From assembly GCF_001712755.1 (NCBI RefSeq), contig NZ_MDKC01000013.1, positions 279,631 through 343,630 of the forward strand: 64,000 nt of DNA. Reading direction: 5' to 3'. Below, piece after piece: positions 1 to 9,609 of the stretch. This DNA comes from Gottfriedia luciferensis (GTDB lineage Bacteria > Bacillota > Bacilli > Bacillales > Bacillaceae_G). The notes beneath the pieces were generated by a model that saw nothing but the letters and a program-made list of their open reading frames with translations, was not told the origin of the DNA and did not search any database. Every line of letters starts with the position of its first letter. Position 1 is the stretch's first letter. A program made the position numbers and the translations under genes.

Positions 1-1
1 A

Positions 2-85
2 ATGAGAGAGCAATTAGTAACCAATTGTAAAGATACAGTTTTTAGTAATTTAAATGAACTAAACAAACTTTATAGCTTAATATAA
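2..85 (+). CDS. 3' end of a GT4 glycosyltransferase (partial, cut by window edge)
   Basis: An open frame enters from the left edge and stops at 83-85. Its last residues (…FSNLNELNKLYSLI) follow the same pattern as the C-termini of the next glycosyltransferases (…VEELEKFYELIG, …TTSEIDKLYQYIG). I infer that this is the tail of a further GT4 paralogue in the same tandem series. The visible methionine at position 2 is probably internal. Identification rests only on this short C-terminal resemblance and on position. Confidence 0.6.
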   Translation: MREQLVTNCKDTVFSNLNELNKLYSLI

Positions 86-136
86 TTTGCGACAGCTTTT
101 GCTTAAATATAAACCTGTATAAGGGAGGTTTTTCTA

Positions 137-1327
137 GTGAAAAAAAATATACTCTTTGTAATTGATTCCTTACACATAGCAGGAGCGGAAAAAAGTTTAA
201 CTACACTATTGAATTTATTAAATCTAGAAGAATACTCCGTTGATCTAATGTTATTTGCACACGGTGGTGAATTCGAGAAGCTTGTTCCTAAGGATGTAAA
301 TATTTTACCCCCCCTTAAATACACCAAATTTACTGAGCTTAGTATGACTGACTCAGTTATCAACTCATTAAAGAAATTTAAATTTGATATGCTATTTTCA
401 AGGCTAAAGTATTCCTTTGAAATAAGGAGAAAAAACTATAGTATAGCGGAAGAAGCAAGAATATTTTGGGAAAGTGTTTCCAATGTGATCGAGAAAAATG
501 AAAAAGTATATGATATTGCAATAAGTTATGCACAAGGTATTCCTACTTTTTACGTCGCTGATAAAGTTATAGCAAAGGAAAAATACGCATGGGTAAACGT
601 AAGCTATCATTTAACTGATCATGAAAGGAATTTTCAAGAACCGTTTTATGATCAATATAAAAAAATTGTAGCTGTATCAAATTCTACACGTGAAATCTTC
701 ATAAAGACCTTTCCTAGTTGTTCCAGTAAAATGGAGGTTATTTTTGATATAAATAATCCAGAATTTATTAACCAAATGGCATTAAGTGGAGATAGTTATC
801 AAGATAATTTTAATGGCATTAAAATTTTAACGATTGGTAGGTTGGCCCAACAAAAAGGTTATGATCTTGCTTTAGAAGCTTGCAAAAATCTGAAAGAAAA
901 GGGCATTGACTTTAGATGGTATGTATTAGGAATGGGACCGTTACAACAAGAAATTGAAAAGTATATTGAGGATCATCAGTTACATACAAACTTTATCTTG
1001 TTAGGGGTAAAATCAAACCCTTATCCATATATAAAAGATGCTGATCTTTATGTTCAAACATCGAAGTTTGAAGGATTTGGTCTTGCAATTGCTGAAGCAC
1101 GTATGCTAAATATTCCTATAGTTACAACTAGGTTTGACGCAGTTTATAGTCAAATGATTGATGGGAAAAATGGTTTAGTTGTAGATATGACGGCTGAAGG
1201 TGTTACAAACGGGATATTGAAATTAATCACGGATAATGAACTGAAAGAGAATATAGTAAAATTCTTGCGAGTGGAGAAAAAAGGCAATGTCGAAGAATTA
1301 GAAAAATTTTATGAGTTAATAGGTTAA
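137..1327 (+). CDS. GT4 family glycosyltransferase
   Basis: Predicted retaining glycosyltransferase of the GT-B fold (GT4), cytoplasmic or membrane-associated, moving a nucleotide-activated sugar onto a growing surface glycan. The N-terminus has the acceptor-side loop pattern of the family (SLHIAGAEKSL). The C-terminal half shows the donor-domain hallmarks ILTIGRLAQQKGYD, then FEGFGLAIAEAR, which contains the conserved EX7E-type glutamates. At 396 aa it is of normal length. The start is GTG at 137, placed 8 nt after AAGGGAGG. It is the first complete member of three consecutive paralogues, so it probably adds one sugar of a repeating unit. Donor and acceptor cannot be told from sequence. Confidence 0.9.
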   Translation: MKKNILFVIDSLHIAGAEKSLTTLLNLLNLEEYSVDLMLFAHGGEFEKLVPKDVNILPPLKYTKFTELSMTDSVINSLKKFKFDMLFSRLKYSFEIRRKNYSIAEEARIFWESVSNVIEKNEKVYDIAISYAQGIPTFYVADKVIAKEKYAWVNVSYHLTDHERNFQEPFYDQYKKIVAVSNSTREIFIKTFPSCSSKMEVIFDINNPEFINQMALSGDSYQDNFNGIKILTIGRLAQQKGYDLALEACKNLKEKGIDFRWYVLGMGPLQQEIEKYIEDHQLHTNFILLGVKSNPYPYIKDADLYVQTSKFEGFGLAIAEARMLNIPIVTTRFDAVYSQMIDGKNGLVVDMTAEGVTNGILKLITDNELKENIVKFLRVEKKGNVEELEKFYELIG

Positions 1328-1350
1328 TGTAAGAAGAGAGAGTGAAGCCT

Positions 1351-2541
1351 ATGAAAATAAAGATATTATTTATGATAATTAATATGAATATTGGTGGAAC
1401 TGAAAAAGCACTACTAAATATGTTATCTGAGATGAATGAAGATGAATACGAAATCATTGTACTTATGTTAGAAGAGTTTGGTGGTTTTTTAAATGAATTA
1501 CCAAGTAATATTCAAATTGAATATGTAAAAGATTACGAAAAAATAAAAGCTTTACTAAATAATCCTCCATTATTCGAAGCTATGGAAATATTAAAAGATG
1601 GTAAACCGGTTCGCGCTATTAATTTAATCTTTTATCACTTACTTTCAAAGATTATGAAAGATAGAAGTTCATACTTTAAATATGTATTAAAAGATTATCG
1701 CAAATTTGAAAAAGAATATGATATAGCAGTAGCTTATGCAGGTCCAATGGAGTTAATAAGCTATTTTGTTATGCACAAAATAAACGCCAAAAAGAAAGTT
1801 CAGTGGATTCATTTTGATGTAACTAAAATTTCTTTTAATAACAAGTTTGCTATAAATCTATATAAGAAGTTTGATCAAATTTTCGTTGTATCAAATGAAG
1901 GAAAAGAAAAACTTATAGAGAAGTTATCTGGAATAAAAAACAAAATAAATACATTCGGAAATATTATTTCTTCAAGTTTAATTGAAAAGATGGCGGAAAA
2001 AGAGTCAGGATTTGATGAAGATTTTAAAGGAATAAAAATTCTAACAGTTGGAAGACTTTCAATTGAAAAGGGGCAGGATTTAGCAATCAAAGTATTATCG
2101 AAGCTAAAGAAAGCTGGATACAATGTTAAATGGTATTGCATTGGAGATGGAGAAGGTAAGGTAGAATATCTCAAATTAATAGATGAGTATAATGTTTCGG
2201 AAGACTTTATTTTATTAGGTACGAAAATAAATCCATATCCTTATATGAGGCAATGCGATCTATATGTGCAGCCATCGCGCCACGAAGGATATTGCATTAC
2301 TCTTTCTGAGGCAAGATGCTTTAATAATCCAATCATTACAACGAATTTTACTGGTGCAAACGAACAGCTCAAAAATCGGGAAACAGGCTTAATTGTTAAT
2401 TTTGATGTAGAGGAAATGTATAAGGCAGTGAAAGAATTACTAGATAATGAGATTTTAAGAAATGAAATAAAAATAAATTTAAAAAAAGAATCCGTAGATA
2501 CTACAAAGGAAATAGAGAAGTTGAACTTACTCAATGTATAA
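1351..2541 (+). CDS. GT4 family glycosyltransferase (paralogue)
   Basis: Second complete GT4 enzyme of the tandem array, 396 aa. It begins MKIKILFMIINMNIGGTEKALL, closely matching its neighbours, and carries ILTVGRLSIEKGQD and RHEGYCITLSEAR in the donor-binding domain. I chose ATG at 1351 rather than GTG at 1342 because the purine-rich Shine-Dalgarno stretch (1335-1341) directly abuts the GTG but is well spaced from the ATG, and because the paralogues begin at the same place. It lies 23 nt after the previous gene, so co-transcription is likely. It is closer to the third copy than to the first (both carry TNFTGANEQ), which suggests a more recent duplication of those two. Confidence 0.9.
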   Translation: MKIKILFMIINMNIGGTEKALLNMLSEMNEDEYEIIVLMLEEFGGFLNELPSNIQIEYVKDYEKIKALLNNPPLFEAMEILKDGKPVRAINLIFYHLLSKIMKDRSSYFKYVLKDYRKFEKEYDIAVAYAGPMELISYFVMHKINAKKKVQWIHFDVTKISFNNKFAINLYKKFDQIFVVSNEGKEKLIEKLSGIKNKINTFGNIISSSLIEKMAEKESGFDEDFKGIKILTVGRLSIEKGQDLAIKVLSKLKKAGYNVKWYCIGDGEGKVEYLKLIDEYNVSEDFILLGTKINPYPYMRQCDLYVQPSRHEGYCITLSEARCFNNPIITTNFTGANEQLKNRETGLIVNFDVEEMYKAVKELLDNEILRNEIKINLKKESVDTTKEIEKLNLLNV

Positions 2542-2608
2542 CAAATTTACCTCATTAGTCATCTAGATAGATATTTTGGTTTTTTAATACTCATTTTTGG
2601 GGTGAAAT

Positions 2609-3799
2609 ATGAAGAAAAAAGTTTTATTTATGCTTAGTAGTATGAATATAGGCGGTGTGGAGAAATCTCTTCTATCATTATTATCAGTAATTCCAAAAGA
2701 TAAATATGATATTACGCTCCTACTCTTAGAGAAAAAAGGGGGATTTTTTGGGAATATCCCAGATTGGGTTAATGTAGTAGAAGCTACATGGTTTACCACA
2801 ATTAAAGATATTATATTACAACCTCCACACAAAACTTTGAAAGATTACTTTCATAATAAGCAATACGTAAAAATGCTATCTTTTTTAAGTAAATACCTAA
2901 TTTCAAAAAAAACTTCAGATCGAAATATTTATTATCATCATATTTTTAAGGATGTTCCAAAAGATTTAACTTTGTATGATGTAGCTATAGCATATCAAGG
3001 TCCTACTGACATCATTGATTATTATATCGCCAACAGAGTAACTGCTAAAAAAAAGGTGTCATGGGTTCACTTCGATGTTTCAAAACATCTAATCAATACG
3101 AAATTATATAAAAAGCTTCATAAAAAGTTCGATAAGATCTTTGTTGTTTCAGAGGAAGCAAAGAAAAGGCTAATTGAAAAATTACCACAAGATGTAAATA
3201 AAACAGAAGTATTTAAAAATATACTTTCATCAAGTGTCATTAATAATATGTCTTTAGCAGAGGTTGACTTTGATAATAGTTTCATAGGAATAAAAATTTT
3301 GACGGTTGGAAGGCTCTCCATGGAAAAGGGTCAAGATATGGCTATAAAGGTATTATCAAAATTAATTGAAAATGGATACAACGTGAGATGGTATTGCATT
3401 GGTGAAGGTGAGGATCGCAAGGAGTACGAGGCATTAATTCATAAACTTGGGTTAGAATCCAATTTTATCCTATTAGGTGCAAAACAAAATCCATACCCGT
3501 ATGTAGCGAATGCTGATCTTTATGTACAAACTTCTAGACACGAAGGTTTCTGTCTTACTTTAGCTGAAGCTAGGTGTTTACATAAACCAATCGTTACTAC
3601 AAATTTTACAGGTGCAAATGAGCAAATTACTGATAATTACGATGGGTTAATTGTCAAATTTGACCAAGATGAGTTATTTGAAAAAATAACATATTTAATT
3701 AATAATCCTGGAAAAAGTGAGGATTTATCTAGAAATCTATTAAACGAAATTGTAGATACTACTTCTGAAATAGATAAGTTATATCAATATATCGGATAA
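2609..3799 (+). CDS. GT4 family glycosyltransferase (paralogue)
   Basis: Third complete GT4 enzyme, 396 aa, start ATG after GGGGTGA. N-terminal MKKKVLFMLSSMNIGGVEKSLL and the donor-domain motifs ILTVGRLSMEKGQD, YPYVANADLYVQTSRHEGF and LAEARCL mark the GT-B fold. Much of the C-terminal half is almost collinear with the second copy. It belongs to the same predicted operon; the 67-nt gap before it holds no clear terminator. It is predicted to add a sugar to the lipid-linked or polymer intermediate. Linkage and sugar are unknown. Confidence 0.9.
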   Translation: MKKKVLFMLSSMNIGGVEKSLLSLLSVIPKDKYDITLLLLEKKGGFFGNIPDWVNVVEATWFTTIKDIILQPPHKTLKDYFHNKQYVKMLSFLSKYLISKKTSDRNIYYHHIFKDVPKDLTLYDVAIAYQGPTDIIDYYIANRVTAKKKVSWVHFDVSKHLINTKLYKKLHKKFDKIFVVSEEAKKRLIEKLPQDVNKTEVFKNILSSSVINNMSLAEVDFDNSFIGIKILTVGRLSMEKGQDMAIKVLSKLIENGYNVRWYCIGEGEDRKEYEALIHKLGLESNFILLGAKQNPYPYVANADLYVQTSRHEGFCLTLAEARCLHKPIVTTNFTGANEQITDNYDGLIVKFDQDELFEKITYLINNPGKSEDLSRNLLNEIVDTTSEIDKLYQYIG

Positions 3800-3814
3800 G
3801 ATGGAGTGAAATTA

Positions 3815-4855
3815 ATGAATCCAAAAATGAGTATTATTGTTCCTGTATATAAAGTAGAACCCTATCTTCATAAGTGTATAAATTCATTATTGGATCAGAC
3901 GTTTGCTGATTTCGAATTAATTCTAGTTAACGATGGATCACCAGATAAAAGTGGGGAAATTTGTGAACTTTATGCTTCTAAAGATAATAGAATTAAAGTA
4001 ATTCATAAAGAAAATGGTGGGCAGGCCAGCGCTAGAAACATGGGATTAGATATAGCAAAGGGCGATTATATAGGATTTGTTGATAGTGATGACTATGTTG
4101 AAAGTGATATGTTTGAATCATTAATTGAGAATGCAATGAAATTTGAGGCAGATGTTGTTGAGTGCGGCATAAAAATTGTAAATGGAAATAAGGTAGAACA
4201 AATTCAAAATAATAATCAAGTTGAAATTGGTGATAATATATTCGCTTTAAAAGGACTATTAAACAATGGATACAGGAATTCAGTTTGTAATAAGTTGTAC
4301 AAAAAAGAAATCTTTGATGATCTTAGATTTCCAAATAAGTTATATGAAGATGGCTTTTTAGCATTTAAAATATATTATTTGGTAAAGAAATACGTATTTA
4401 TTGGTACAAGTAAATATTATTACGTACAAAGAAACGAGAGTACAATGTCAAAACAAGAAAAATTCACTTTAAGGAACTTAGATGGCTTAGAGTGTGACGA
4501 AGAGAGATTTCATTTTATACGGGAACGAGTTAGTGAACAATCATTACTTACTTTATCAGAATCTTATTTTTTTACTCGTATTTTATTTTTTTATCAAAAA
4601 CTACTTAACAATAAAGAAATTGATCCAAATAAGAAATATAGAAATGATTTAAAAAACAAAATCTTAATAAGTTACCGAGAATTTTTAGTAAATCCAAATT
4701 TAAAGAAATTTTATCCTATAGTTAAGACTTCGAAGTTAAATATTAACAAGTTTAACTTTATATTTACGAATTATATGTGGGGATTAAATTACCTTTTAAG
4801 AACATACTCTAATATTCGTAAAATATTAATAATGGAAAGGATAGTGAACAAATGA
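3815..4855 (+). CDS. GT2 family glycosyltransferase
   Basis: Inverting glycosyltransferase of the GT-A fold. The first 100 residues contain the family core MSIIVPVYKVEPYLHKCINS, the nucleotide-binding NDGSPDKSGEIC and the metal-binding FVDSDDYV (DXD). The C-terminal half is a variable acceptor domain ending in a basic tail. ATG 3815 is preferred over GTG 3806 because TGGAG at 3802-3806 overlaps the GTG and is 8 nt from the ATG. The stop codon overlaps the next start by 4 nt (ATGA), which implies translational coupling. Confidence 0.9.
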   Translation: MNPKMSIIVPVYKVEPYLHKCINSLLDQTFADFELILVNDGSPDKSGEICELYASKDNRIKVIHKENGGQASARNMGLDIAKGDYIGFVDSDDYVESDMFESLIENAMKFEADVVECGIKIVNGNKVEQIQNNNQVEIGDNIFALKGLLNNGYRNSVCNKLYKKEIFDDLRFPNKLYEDGFLAFKIYYLVKKYVFIGTSKYYYVQRNESTMSKQEKFTLRNLDGLECDEERFHFIRERVSEQSLLTLSESYFFTRILFFYQKLLNNKEIDPNKKYRNDLKNKILISYREFLVNPNLKKFYPIVKTSKLNINKFNFIFTNYMWGLNYLLRTYSNIRKILIMERIVNK

Positions 4856-5826
4856 ATCCCAAAATAAGTATTATTGTTCCTGTGTATAAAGTAGAGCCAT
4901 ATATACATAAATGTGTGGATTCAATCTTAGTTCAAACGCTAACTGACTTTGAACTTATCCTTGTCGATGATGGATCACCCGATCAGTGCGGAATAATATG
5001 CGATGAGTATGCTAAAAAGGATAATCGAATAAAAGTAATTCATAAGAAAAATGGCGGGCAAGCAAGTGCTAGAAATGCTGCTTTAAACATTGCTAAAGGC
5101 GATTATATAGGATTTGTAGATAGTGATGACTGGATTGAACCGGATATGTATGAACTACTTTATAATATTTGTATTGAGAATGACTGTGATATTGCAAACT
5201 GTACGAGTATCGTTCATTATAACGACAAAACAATCGTAAATGGATCAGAGCCATTAACAATTCATAATCGAAGTCAAGCAATGAAGGCATTATTTGAAGG
5301 TGCACTATATGATGAAGTTGTTTGGTCGAAATTAATGAAAAGAAAGCTTTTGGAAAACCTTAGATTTCCAGAAGGGATTATGTATGAGGATACTGCATTT
5401 ACTTATAAAGTAATTAATGAGAGTGAAAAAGTATGCTATATAGGTGAACCAAAATATCACTATATTAAGCGTGAAAATAGCACAATGGATCTGGCAGTAA
5501 AGAATAAAAGTATTGATGCAGTACTGATTTACGACGACATCTATCGTTATGTAAGTCAATACTATCCGGAACTAAAACCAATCATAACATTAAAACTGGC
5601 TAATAATGCTATGGCTGTTTTAAACACAATATCACTAGATCCAAATCATATTGTATATCAAAATGAATACAAAAAAGTAACCGAGATTTTAAACAATTAC
5701 TTCACCGAAACAATCAAACTAAAAGAGTATGTTACAAATGTAAAAATATTATTATTTGCAACACGCATTCACCCTATTTTGTATAAGTTAATAATTAATT
5801 TCCTATCAAGGAGAAAAAGAGGATGA
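4852..5826 (+). CDS. GT2 family glycosyltransferase
   Basis: GT-A fold enzyme, 324 aa, strongly similar to its upstream neighbour in the first 100 residues (KISIIVPVYKVEPYIHKC, DDGSPDQCG, VDSDDWIEPDMY) and then diverging. It is coupled at both ends by 4-nt ATGA overlaps to genes before and after. It is a cytoplasmic sugar transferase for the surface polymer. The MYEDTAF and RENSTM segments resemble those of capsule GT2 enzymes such as EpsJ-like proteins. No transmembrane helix is visible; the basic C-terminus may contact the membrane. Confidence 0.9.
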   Translation: MNPKISIIVPVYKVEPYIHKCVDSILVQTLTDFELILVDDGSPDQCGIICDEYAKKDNRIKVIHKKNGGQASARNAALNIAKGDYIGFVDSDDWIEPDMYELLYNICIENDCDIANCTSIVHYNDKTIVNGSEPLTIHNRSQAMKALFEGALYDEVVWSKLMKRKLLENLRFPEGIMYEDTAFTYKVINESEKVCYIGEPKYHYIKRENSTMDLAVKNKSIDAVLIYDDIYRYVSQYYPELKPIITLKLANNAMAVLNTISLDPNHIVYQNEYKKVTEILNNYFTETIKLKEYVTNVKILLFATRIHPILYKLIINFLSRRKRG

Positions 5827-6731
5827 GCATATACCGAAAAATGTATGTGTTAGGTTCGAAAATAAAAATAAGAAGTATTGAACAGATTACCACCCTATTT
5901 AATGGAATGGTTTTTTTATTTTCTAGACAACCTTCTATAAAAACAACCGATGAAAGTTTAAGCCTAATTGTTCAAAATAAATGTTCTATAAGTAGGTATG
6001 GCGATGGTGAATTCAATTTAATGAACGGAAAAAGCTTAAGATTTCAGCCATATTCAGAGGAGTTAAGCCTGAGATTAAGGGAAATTATCAAAAGTAATCA
6101 AGAAAATCATGAAGTCTTTATTCCAAATGTTTTTAAAAGTGTTGACTGGTGTACAGACAAATCAAGAAATTATTGGACCCGTTACTTAAATTTAAATCGA
6201 TATAAGATCTATAAACTACTACAAAAGAACAAGGTCTATTATGATTCATTGGTCACTCGCCTTTATATAGACTATAAGGATAAAAGTCAGGCTGAGTTTA
6301 GGTTTAAGACTTTTAAAAAGCTGTGGCATCAAAAAGAGGTCATTATGATCGAAGGCGAGCAAAGTAGACTAGGGATTGGAAATAATTTGTTCGATAATAC
6401 CAAATCAATAAAAAGAATTTTATGTCCAGCTACCGACGCATTTGCAAAGTATGATCAAATATTTGAAGAGGTAATAAAACACGATAAGTCAAAACTAGTA
6501 TTAATTGCTCTTGGACCTACAGCTACGGTATTAGCTTATGACTTGGCTAACTATGGCTATCATGCAATTGATATTGGCCATATTGATATCGAATATGAAT
6601 GGTTTTTAAATAAAGCTGTAGAAAAGGAAGCAATTAAAAATAAATATGTAGGTGAAGTTCCCGAAGGTACTGATGTTCATGGAATCAATGACATTAAGTA
6701 TGAGGAAGAAATTATCTCTAGAATATCGTAA
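5823..6731 (+). CDS. GT-D fold glycosyltransferase (DUF1792 family)
   Basis: Residues about 57-65 read SRYGDGEFN, the signature of the DUF1792/GT-D glycosyltransferase family, followed by LRFQPYSEEL and later EGEQSRLGIGNNLF and ALGPTATVLAYDLA. Known members transfer hexose in glycosylation of serine-rich surface proteins and in capsule synthesis, with the D-G-E of the motif at the active site. The gene is coupled to the upstream GT2 gene by a 4-nt overlap. It is of typical single-domain length (302 aa). I infer a role as one sugar-adding step of this locus. The acceptor could be a polymer or a protein; sequence alone does not decide. Confidence 0.85.
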   Translation: MSIYRKMYVLGSKIKIRSIEQITTLFNGMVFLFSRQPSIKTTDESLSLIVQNKCSISRYGDGEFNLMNGKSLRFQPYSEELSLRLREIIKSNQENHEVFIPNVFKSVDWCTDKSRNYWTRYLNLNRYKIYKLLQKNKVYYDSLVTRLYIDYKDKSQAEFRFKTFKKLWHQKEVIMIEGEQSRLGIGNNLFDNTKSIKRILCPATDAFAKYDQIFEEVIKHDKSKLVLIALGPTATVLAYDLANYGYHAIDIGHIDIEYEWFLNKAVEKEAIKNKYVGEVPEGTDVHGINDIKYEEEIISRIS

Positions 6732-6753
6732 TTTTAGAATAGGGTGACATTGA

Positions 6754-7734
6754 ATGGCTTGTGAAATTTCAATAATCGTTCCTGTATATAAGGTAGAAAA
6801 TTATCTTAATAAATGTATCGATTCAATACTAGGGCAGACATTTAAGGATTTTGAACTAATACTAGTAAATGATGGATCGCCTGATAATTGTCCGAAAATC
6901 TGTGATGACTATGCGTCCACCGATCAACGAGTAAAAGTGATTCATAAAGAAAATGGTGGTTTATCATCAGCGAGGAATGCTGGTCTTAAAATAGCAAAAG
7001 GAAAGTATATTGCATTTGTGGATAGCGATGATTTCATCCATTTAAAAATGTATGAAGTCTTGCATAGTAATGCAAAGCAATATTCATCAGATATTGTGAT
7101 TTGTGACTATTTAAAAGTAAATGAAGGAGATGTACTCAACTCAGATGAACCTAATCTTCGATATAAAGAAGAACATTATACGAACATAGAAGCTTTAAAC
7201 GAATTATACGGAAATAAAGGAGTCAAATTTGTCGTTGTTTGGAATAAATTGTTCAAAAAACACTTGTTTGACAATTTAGAGTTTGAAGAAAACAAAATCC
7301 ACGAAGATGAATTTATCGCTCATCAATTACTTTATAAAAGCTCGAAGATAACATACATACCTATACAATTACACTTTTATTTACAAAGAAAAAATAGCAT
7401 TACACAGGCCGAATTTTGTATTAAACATCTAGACTTTATTAAAGCATATAAAGAAAGAGTCAACTTTTTTATGACAATAAATCAGTTTGATCTACAAAAA
7501 AAAGCTGAGTATAGTTATATACCATTATTTTTTAGGTATTATTACAAAGCAAAAAATGAAGTACCTAATAGTAGAGAAGAGTTAAAAAGATTAAAATCAG
7601 AATTCTGCTTTAGTCTTTTTTCATTTATAAAAAATCCATACTTTATAAAAAAAGAAAAAATAGGTTGGTTTATTTTTGTGATCAATACGAGCTTATTTGA
7701 TAGTTTAGTTCAAAAAAGACTAAGAAACTTTTAA
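6754..7734 (+). CDS. GT2 family glycosyltransferase
   Basis: Third GT-A enzyme of the locus (326 aa) with EISIIVPVYKVENYLNKC, VNDGSPDNCPKIC, HKENGGLSSARNAGL and VDSDDFI. The start ATG follows AGGGTGA by 6 nt. The middle part (NKIHEDEFIAHQLLYKS) has the Glu-Asp pair typical of the catalytic-base region in GT2 enzymes. It follows the GT-D gene by 22 nt and precedes the flippase, so it is likely part of the same transcript and of the assembly of the lipid-linked unit. Confidence 0.9.
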   Translation: MACEISIIVPVYKVENYLNKCIDSILGQTFKDFELILVNDGSPDNCPKICDDYASTDQRVKVIHKENGGLSSARNAGLKIAKGKYIAFVDSDDFIHLKMYEVLHSNAKQYSSDIVICDYLKVNEGDVLNSDEPNLRYKEEHYTNIEALNELYGNKGVKFVVVWNKLFKKHLFDNLEFEENKIHEDEFIAHQLLYKSSKITYIPIQLHFYLQRKNSITQAEFCIKHLDFIKAYKERVNFFMTINQFDLQKKAEYSYIPLFFRYYYKAKNEVPNSREELKRLKSEFCFSLFSFIKNPYFIKKEKIGWFIFVINTSLFDSLVQKRLRNF

Positions 7735-7779
7735 AAAATTAGTTTACTAGTCTTATTTATTTTTAAAAGGGTGATAAAT

Positions 7780-9564
7780 TTGAAGTCTTCATTAAGTAAA
7801 TTACTAATGCTTTTTAATAAAAAAGAAAAGAATAAACTTTTAATATTATTTCTCATGATGATAGCTGCAGCAGTATTTGAAACGATTGGAATAGGAGCAA
7901 TCTTCCCTTTTGTAGGGATATTAACCGATCCAAAAGTAATCAAAGAACAAGCTATTTTATCATTTATTTATAAATTTCTTCATTTTCAATCGGTAAACGG
8001 ATTCATCGTATTTGCAGGTATAGCACTACTTGCAGTATTTTTTATTAAAAATATATACTTACTAATATTTAACCATTTACAAGTACGTGTCATTTTAAAC
8101 CAACAAGTTAGATTATCAAGAAACTTGTTTAAAGAATATTTAACGAAACCATATATATTTCATTTAGAAAGAAACACATCAGAATTACTTCGCAATATAA
8201 ATACAGAAATTACTAAAGTATTTCAAGGAATCATCATTTCGGGTTTTCAGTTATTAACAGAAATTCTTGTTACTTCATTTATATTAGTTTTGTTAATTAT
8301 TACTGCTCCTTTAGCAACAATAATTGCTTCGACTTTACTGGGTGGAAGTGTATTCCTATTTTTTAGGTATTTTCGTAAAAAGATTAGTCGCTTAGGTACT
8401 GAACAACAAGAAGTAAATGCTGCTATGATTAAATGGGTAAATCAGGGATTAGGTGCTAGTAAAGAAGTTAAGGTATCGGGTAAAGAAGACTTCTTTGTAA
8501 ATGCTTTTACTAATCAAAGTCAAAAAAGTGCAGGAAATAGTAGACAATTAAATATATTAAATCAAGTTCCAAGATATTTTATTGAAACAACTATGGTAAC
8601 AATCGTACTAATCACGATGTTAATAATTGTCTTTAAGGGTAGTAATACTACAAGTCTAGTTTCAACTATGGCACTCTTTGCTATGGCAGCATTTCGTTTA
8701 ATGCCTTCAATTACCCGTATTGTAGGGTTTATAACTGCGATACGTTATTCAGAACCTGCGTTATCAATCATTTATGAAGATTTATTCCTAAATAAAGATC
8801 ACCTCATAAATATTGACGATCAAATTAGCAAGGAAAATTCAAAAGTGGTTGATCATAATGATAGAGTTTTCACTCAATCCATTAAATTGAACAATATTTC
8901 CTTTAAATATCCTAATCAGAGAGACTTTTCAGTTAAGGATGTATCTTTAACTATTCCAATTGGTCAGTCTGTGGCATTTATTGGTGAATCCGGTGCTGGT
9001 AAAACAACACTAGTTGATATCATATTAGGGTTATTCCATCCCGAAAATGGTGAAATCTTAATTGATGGGAATGATTTAAACAATCAAAGAGAACTGTGGA
9101 AACAAAAAATTGGTTATATTCCCCAATCAATTTTCCTATCAGATGATACAATTCGAGGAAATATTGCATTTGGATTAGATGAGGACCAAATTGATGAGAG
9201 TGCAGTGTGGAGAGCGCTAGAGCAAGCTCAATTAAAGGAATTTGTGAAATTACTTCCTGAACAATTAAACACAACAGTAGGTGAAAGAGGAGTAAGGCTT
9301 TCAGGTGGACAACGCCAACGTATTGGAATTGCTAGGGCATTATACCACAATCCAGAAATAATTTTTATGGATGAAGCAACATCTGCACTGGATAATGAAA
9401 CAGAAAAAGAAATTATGAAAGCGATCGATGGCTTAAAGGGAGAAAAAACTTTAATTATTATTGCGCATCGTCTGAGTACAATTGAAAACTGTGATATTGT
9501 TTTCAAATTGAATAAAGGTAGATTAGTAACAGTTGACCATAAATTAAAGCACTCGGTTATTTAA
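7780..9564 (+). CDS. ABC-type flippase (PglK/MsbA-like), membrane and ATPase domains fused
   Basis: An N-terminal membrane domain with several hydrophobic helices (about residues 20-310) is fused to an ATPase domain containing Walker A GESGAGKTT (about residue 402), signature LSGGQRQRIGIARAL, Walker B IIFMDEATSALD and the switch His in IIAHRLST. The organisation fits half-transporter flippases such as PglK, which turns over lipid-linked oligosaccharides. Since no Wzx or Wzm/Wzt gene is seen here, it is the best candidate to export the product of the neighbouring transferases. TTG at 7780 is chosen because AAAGGGTGAT sits just upstream of it; the in-frame GTG at 7771 lies inside that site. Confidence 0.85.
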   Translation: MKSSLSKLLMLFNKKEKNKLLILFLMMIAAAVFETIGIGAIFPFVGILTDPKVIKEQAILSFIYKFLHFQSVNGFIVFAGIALLAVFFIKNIYLLIFNHLQVRVILNQQVRLSRNLFKEYLTKPYIFHLERNTSELLRNINTEITKVFQGIIISGFQLLTEILVTSFILVLLIITAPLATIIASTLLGGSVFLFFRYFRKKISRLGTEQQEVNAAMIKWVNQGLGASKEVKVSGKEDFFVNAFTNQSQKSAGNSRQLNILNQVPRYFIETTMVTIVLITMLIIVFKGSNTTSLVSTMALFAMAAFRLMPSITRIVGFITAIRYSEPALSIIYEDLFLNKDHLINIDDQISKENSKVVDHNDRVFTQSIKLNNISFKYPNQRDFSVKDVSLTIPIGQSVAFIGESGAGKTTLVDIILGLFHPENGEILIDGNDLNNQRELWKQKIGYIPQSIFLSDDTIRGNIAFGLDEDQIDESAVWRALEQAQLKEFVKLLPEQLNTTVGERGVRLSGGQRQRIGIARALYHNPEIIFMDEATSALDNETEKEIMKAIDGLKGEKTLIIIAHRLSTIENCDIVFKLNKGRLVTVDHKLKHSVI

Positions 9565-9609
9565 TAATGGAAAATATCTAATTTAAACTATTATTAAAGG
9601 AGGTACGTG

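Noticed and set aside
1342..1350. GTG 1342 as start of the second GT4 gene
   Set aside because: The ribosome site directly abuts it; ATG 1351 fits spacing and paralogue alignment.
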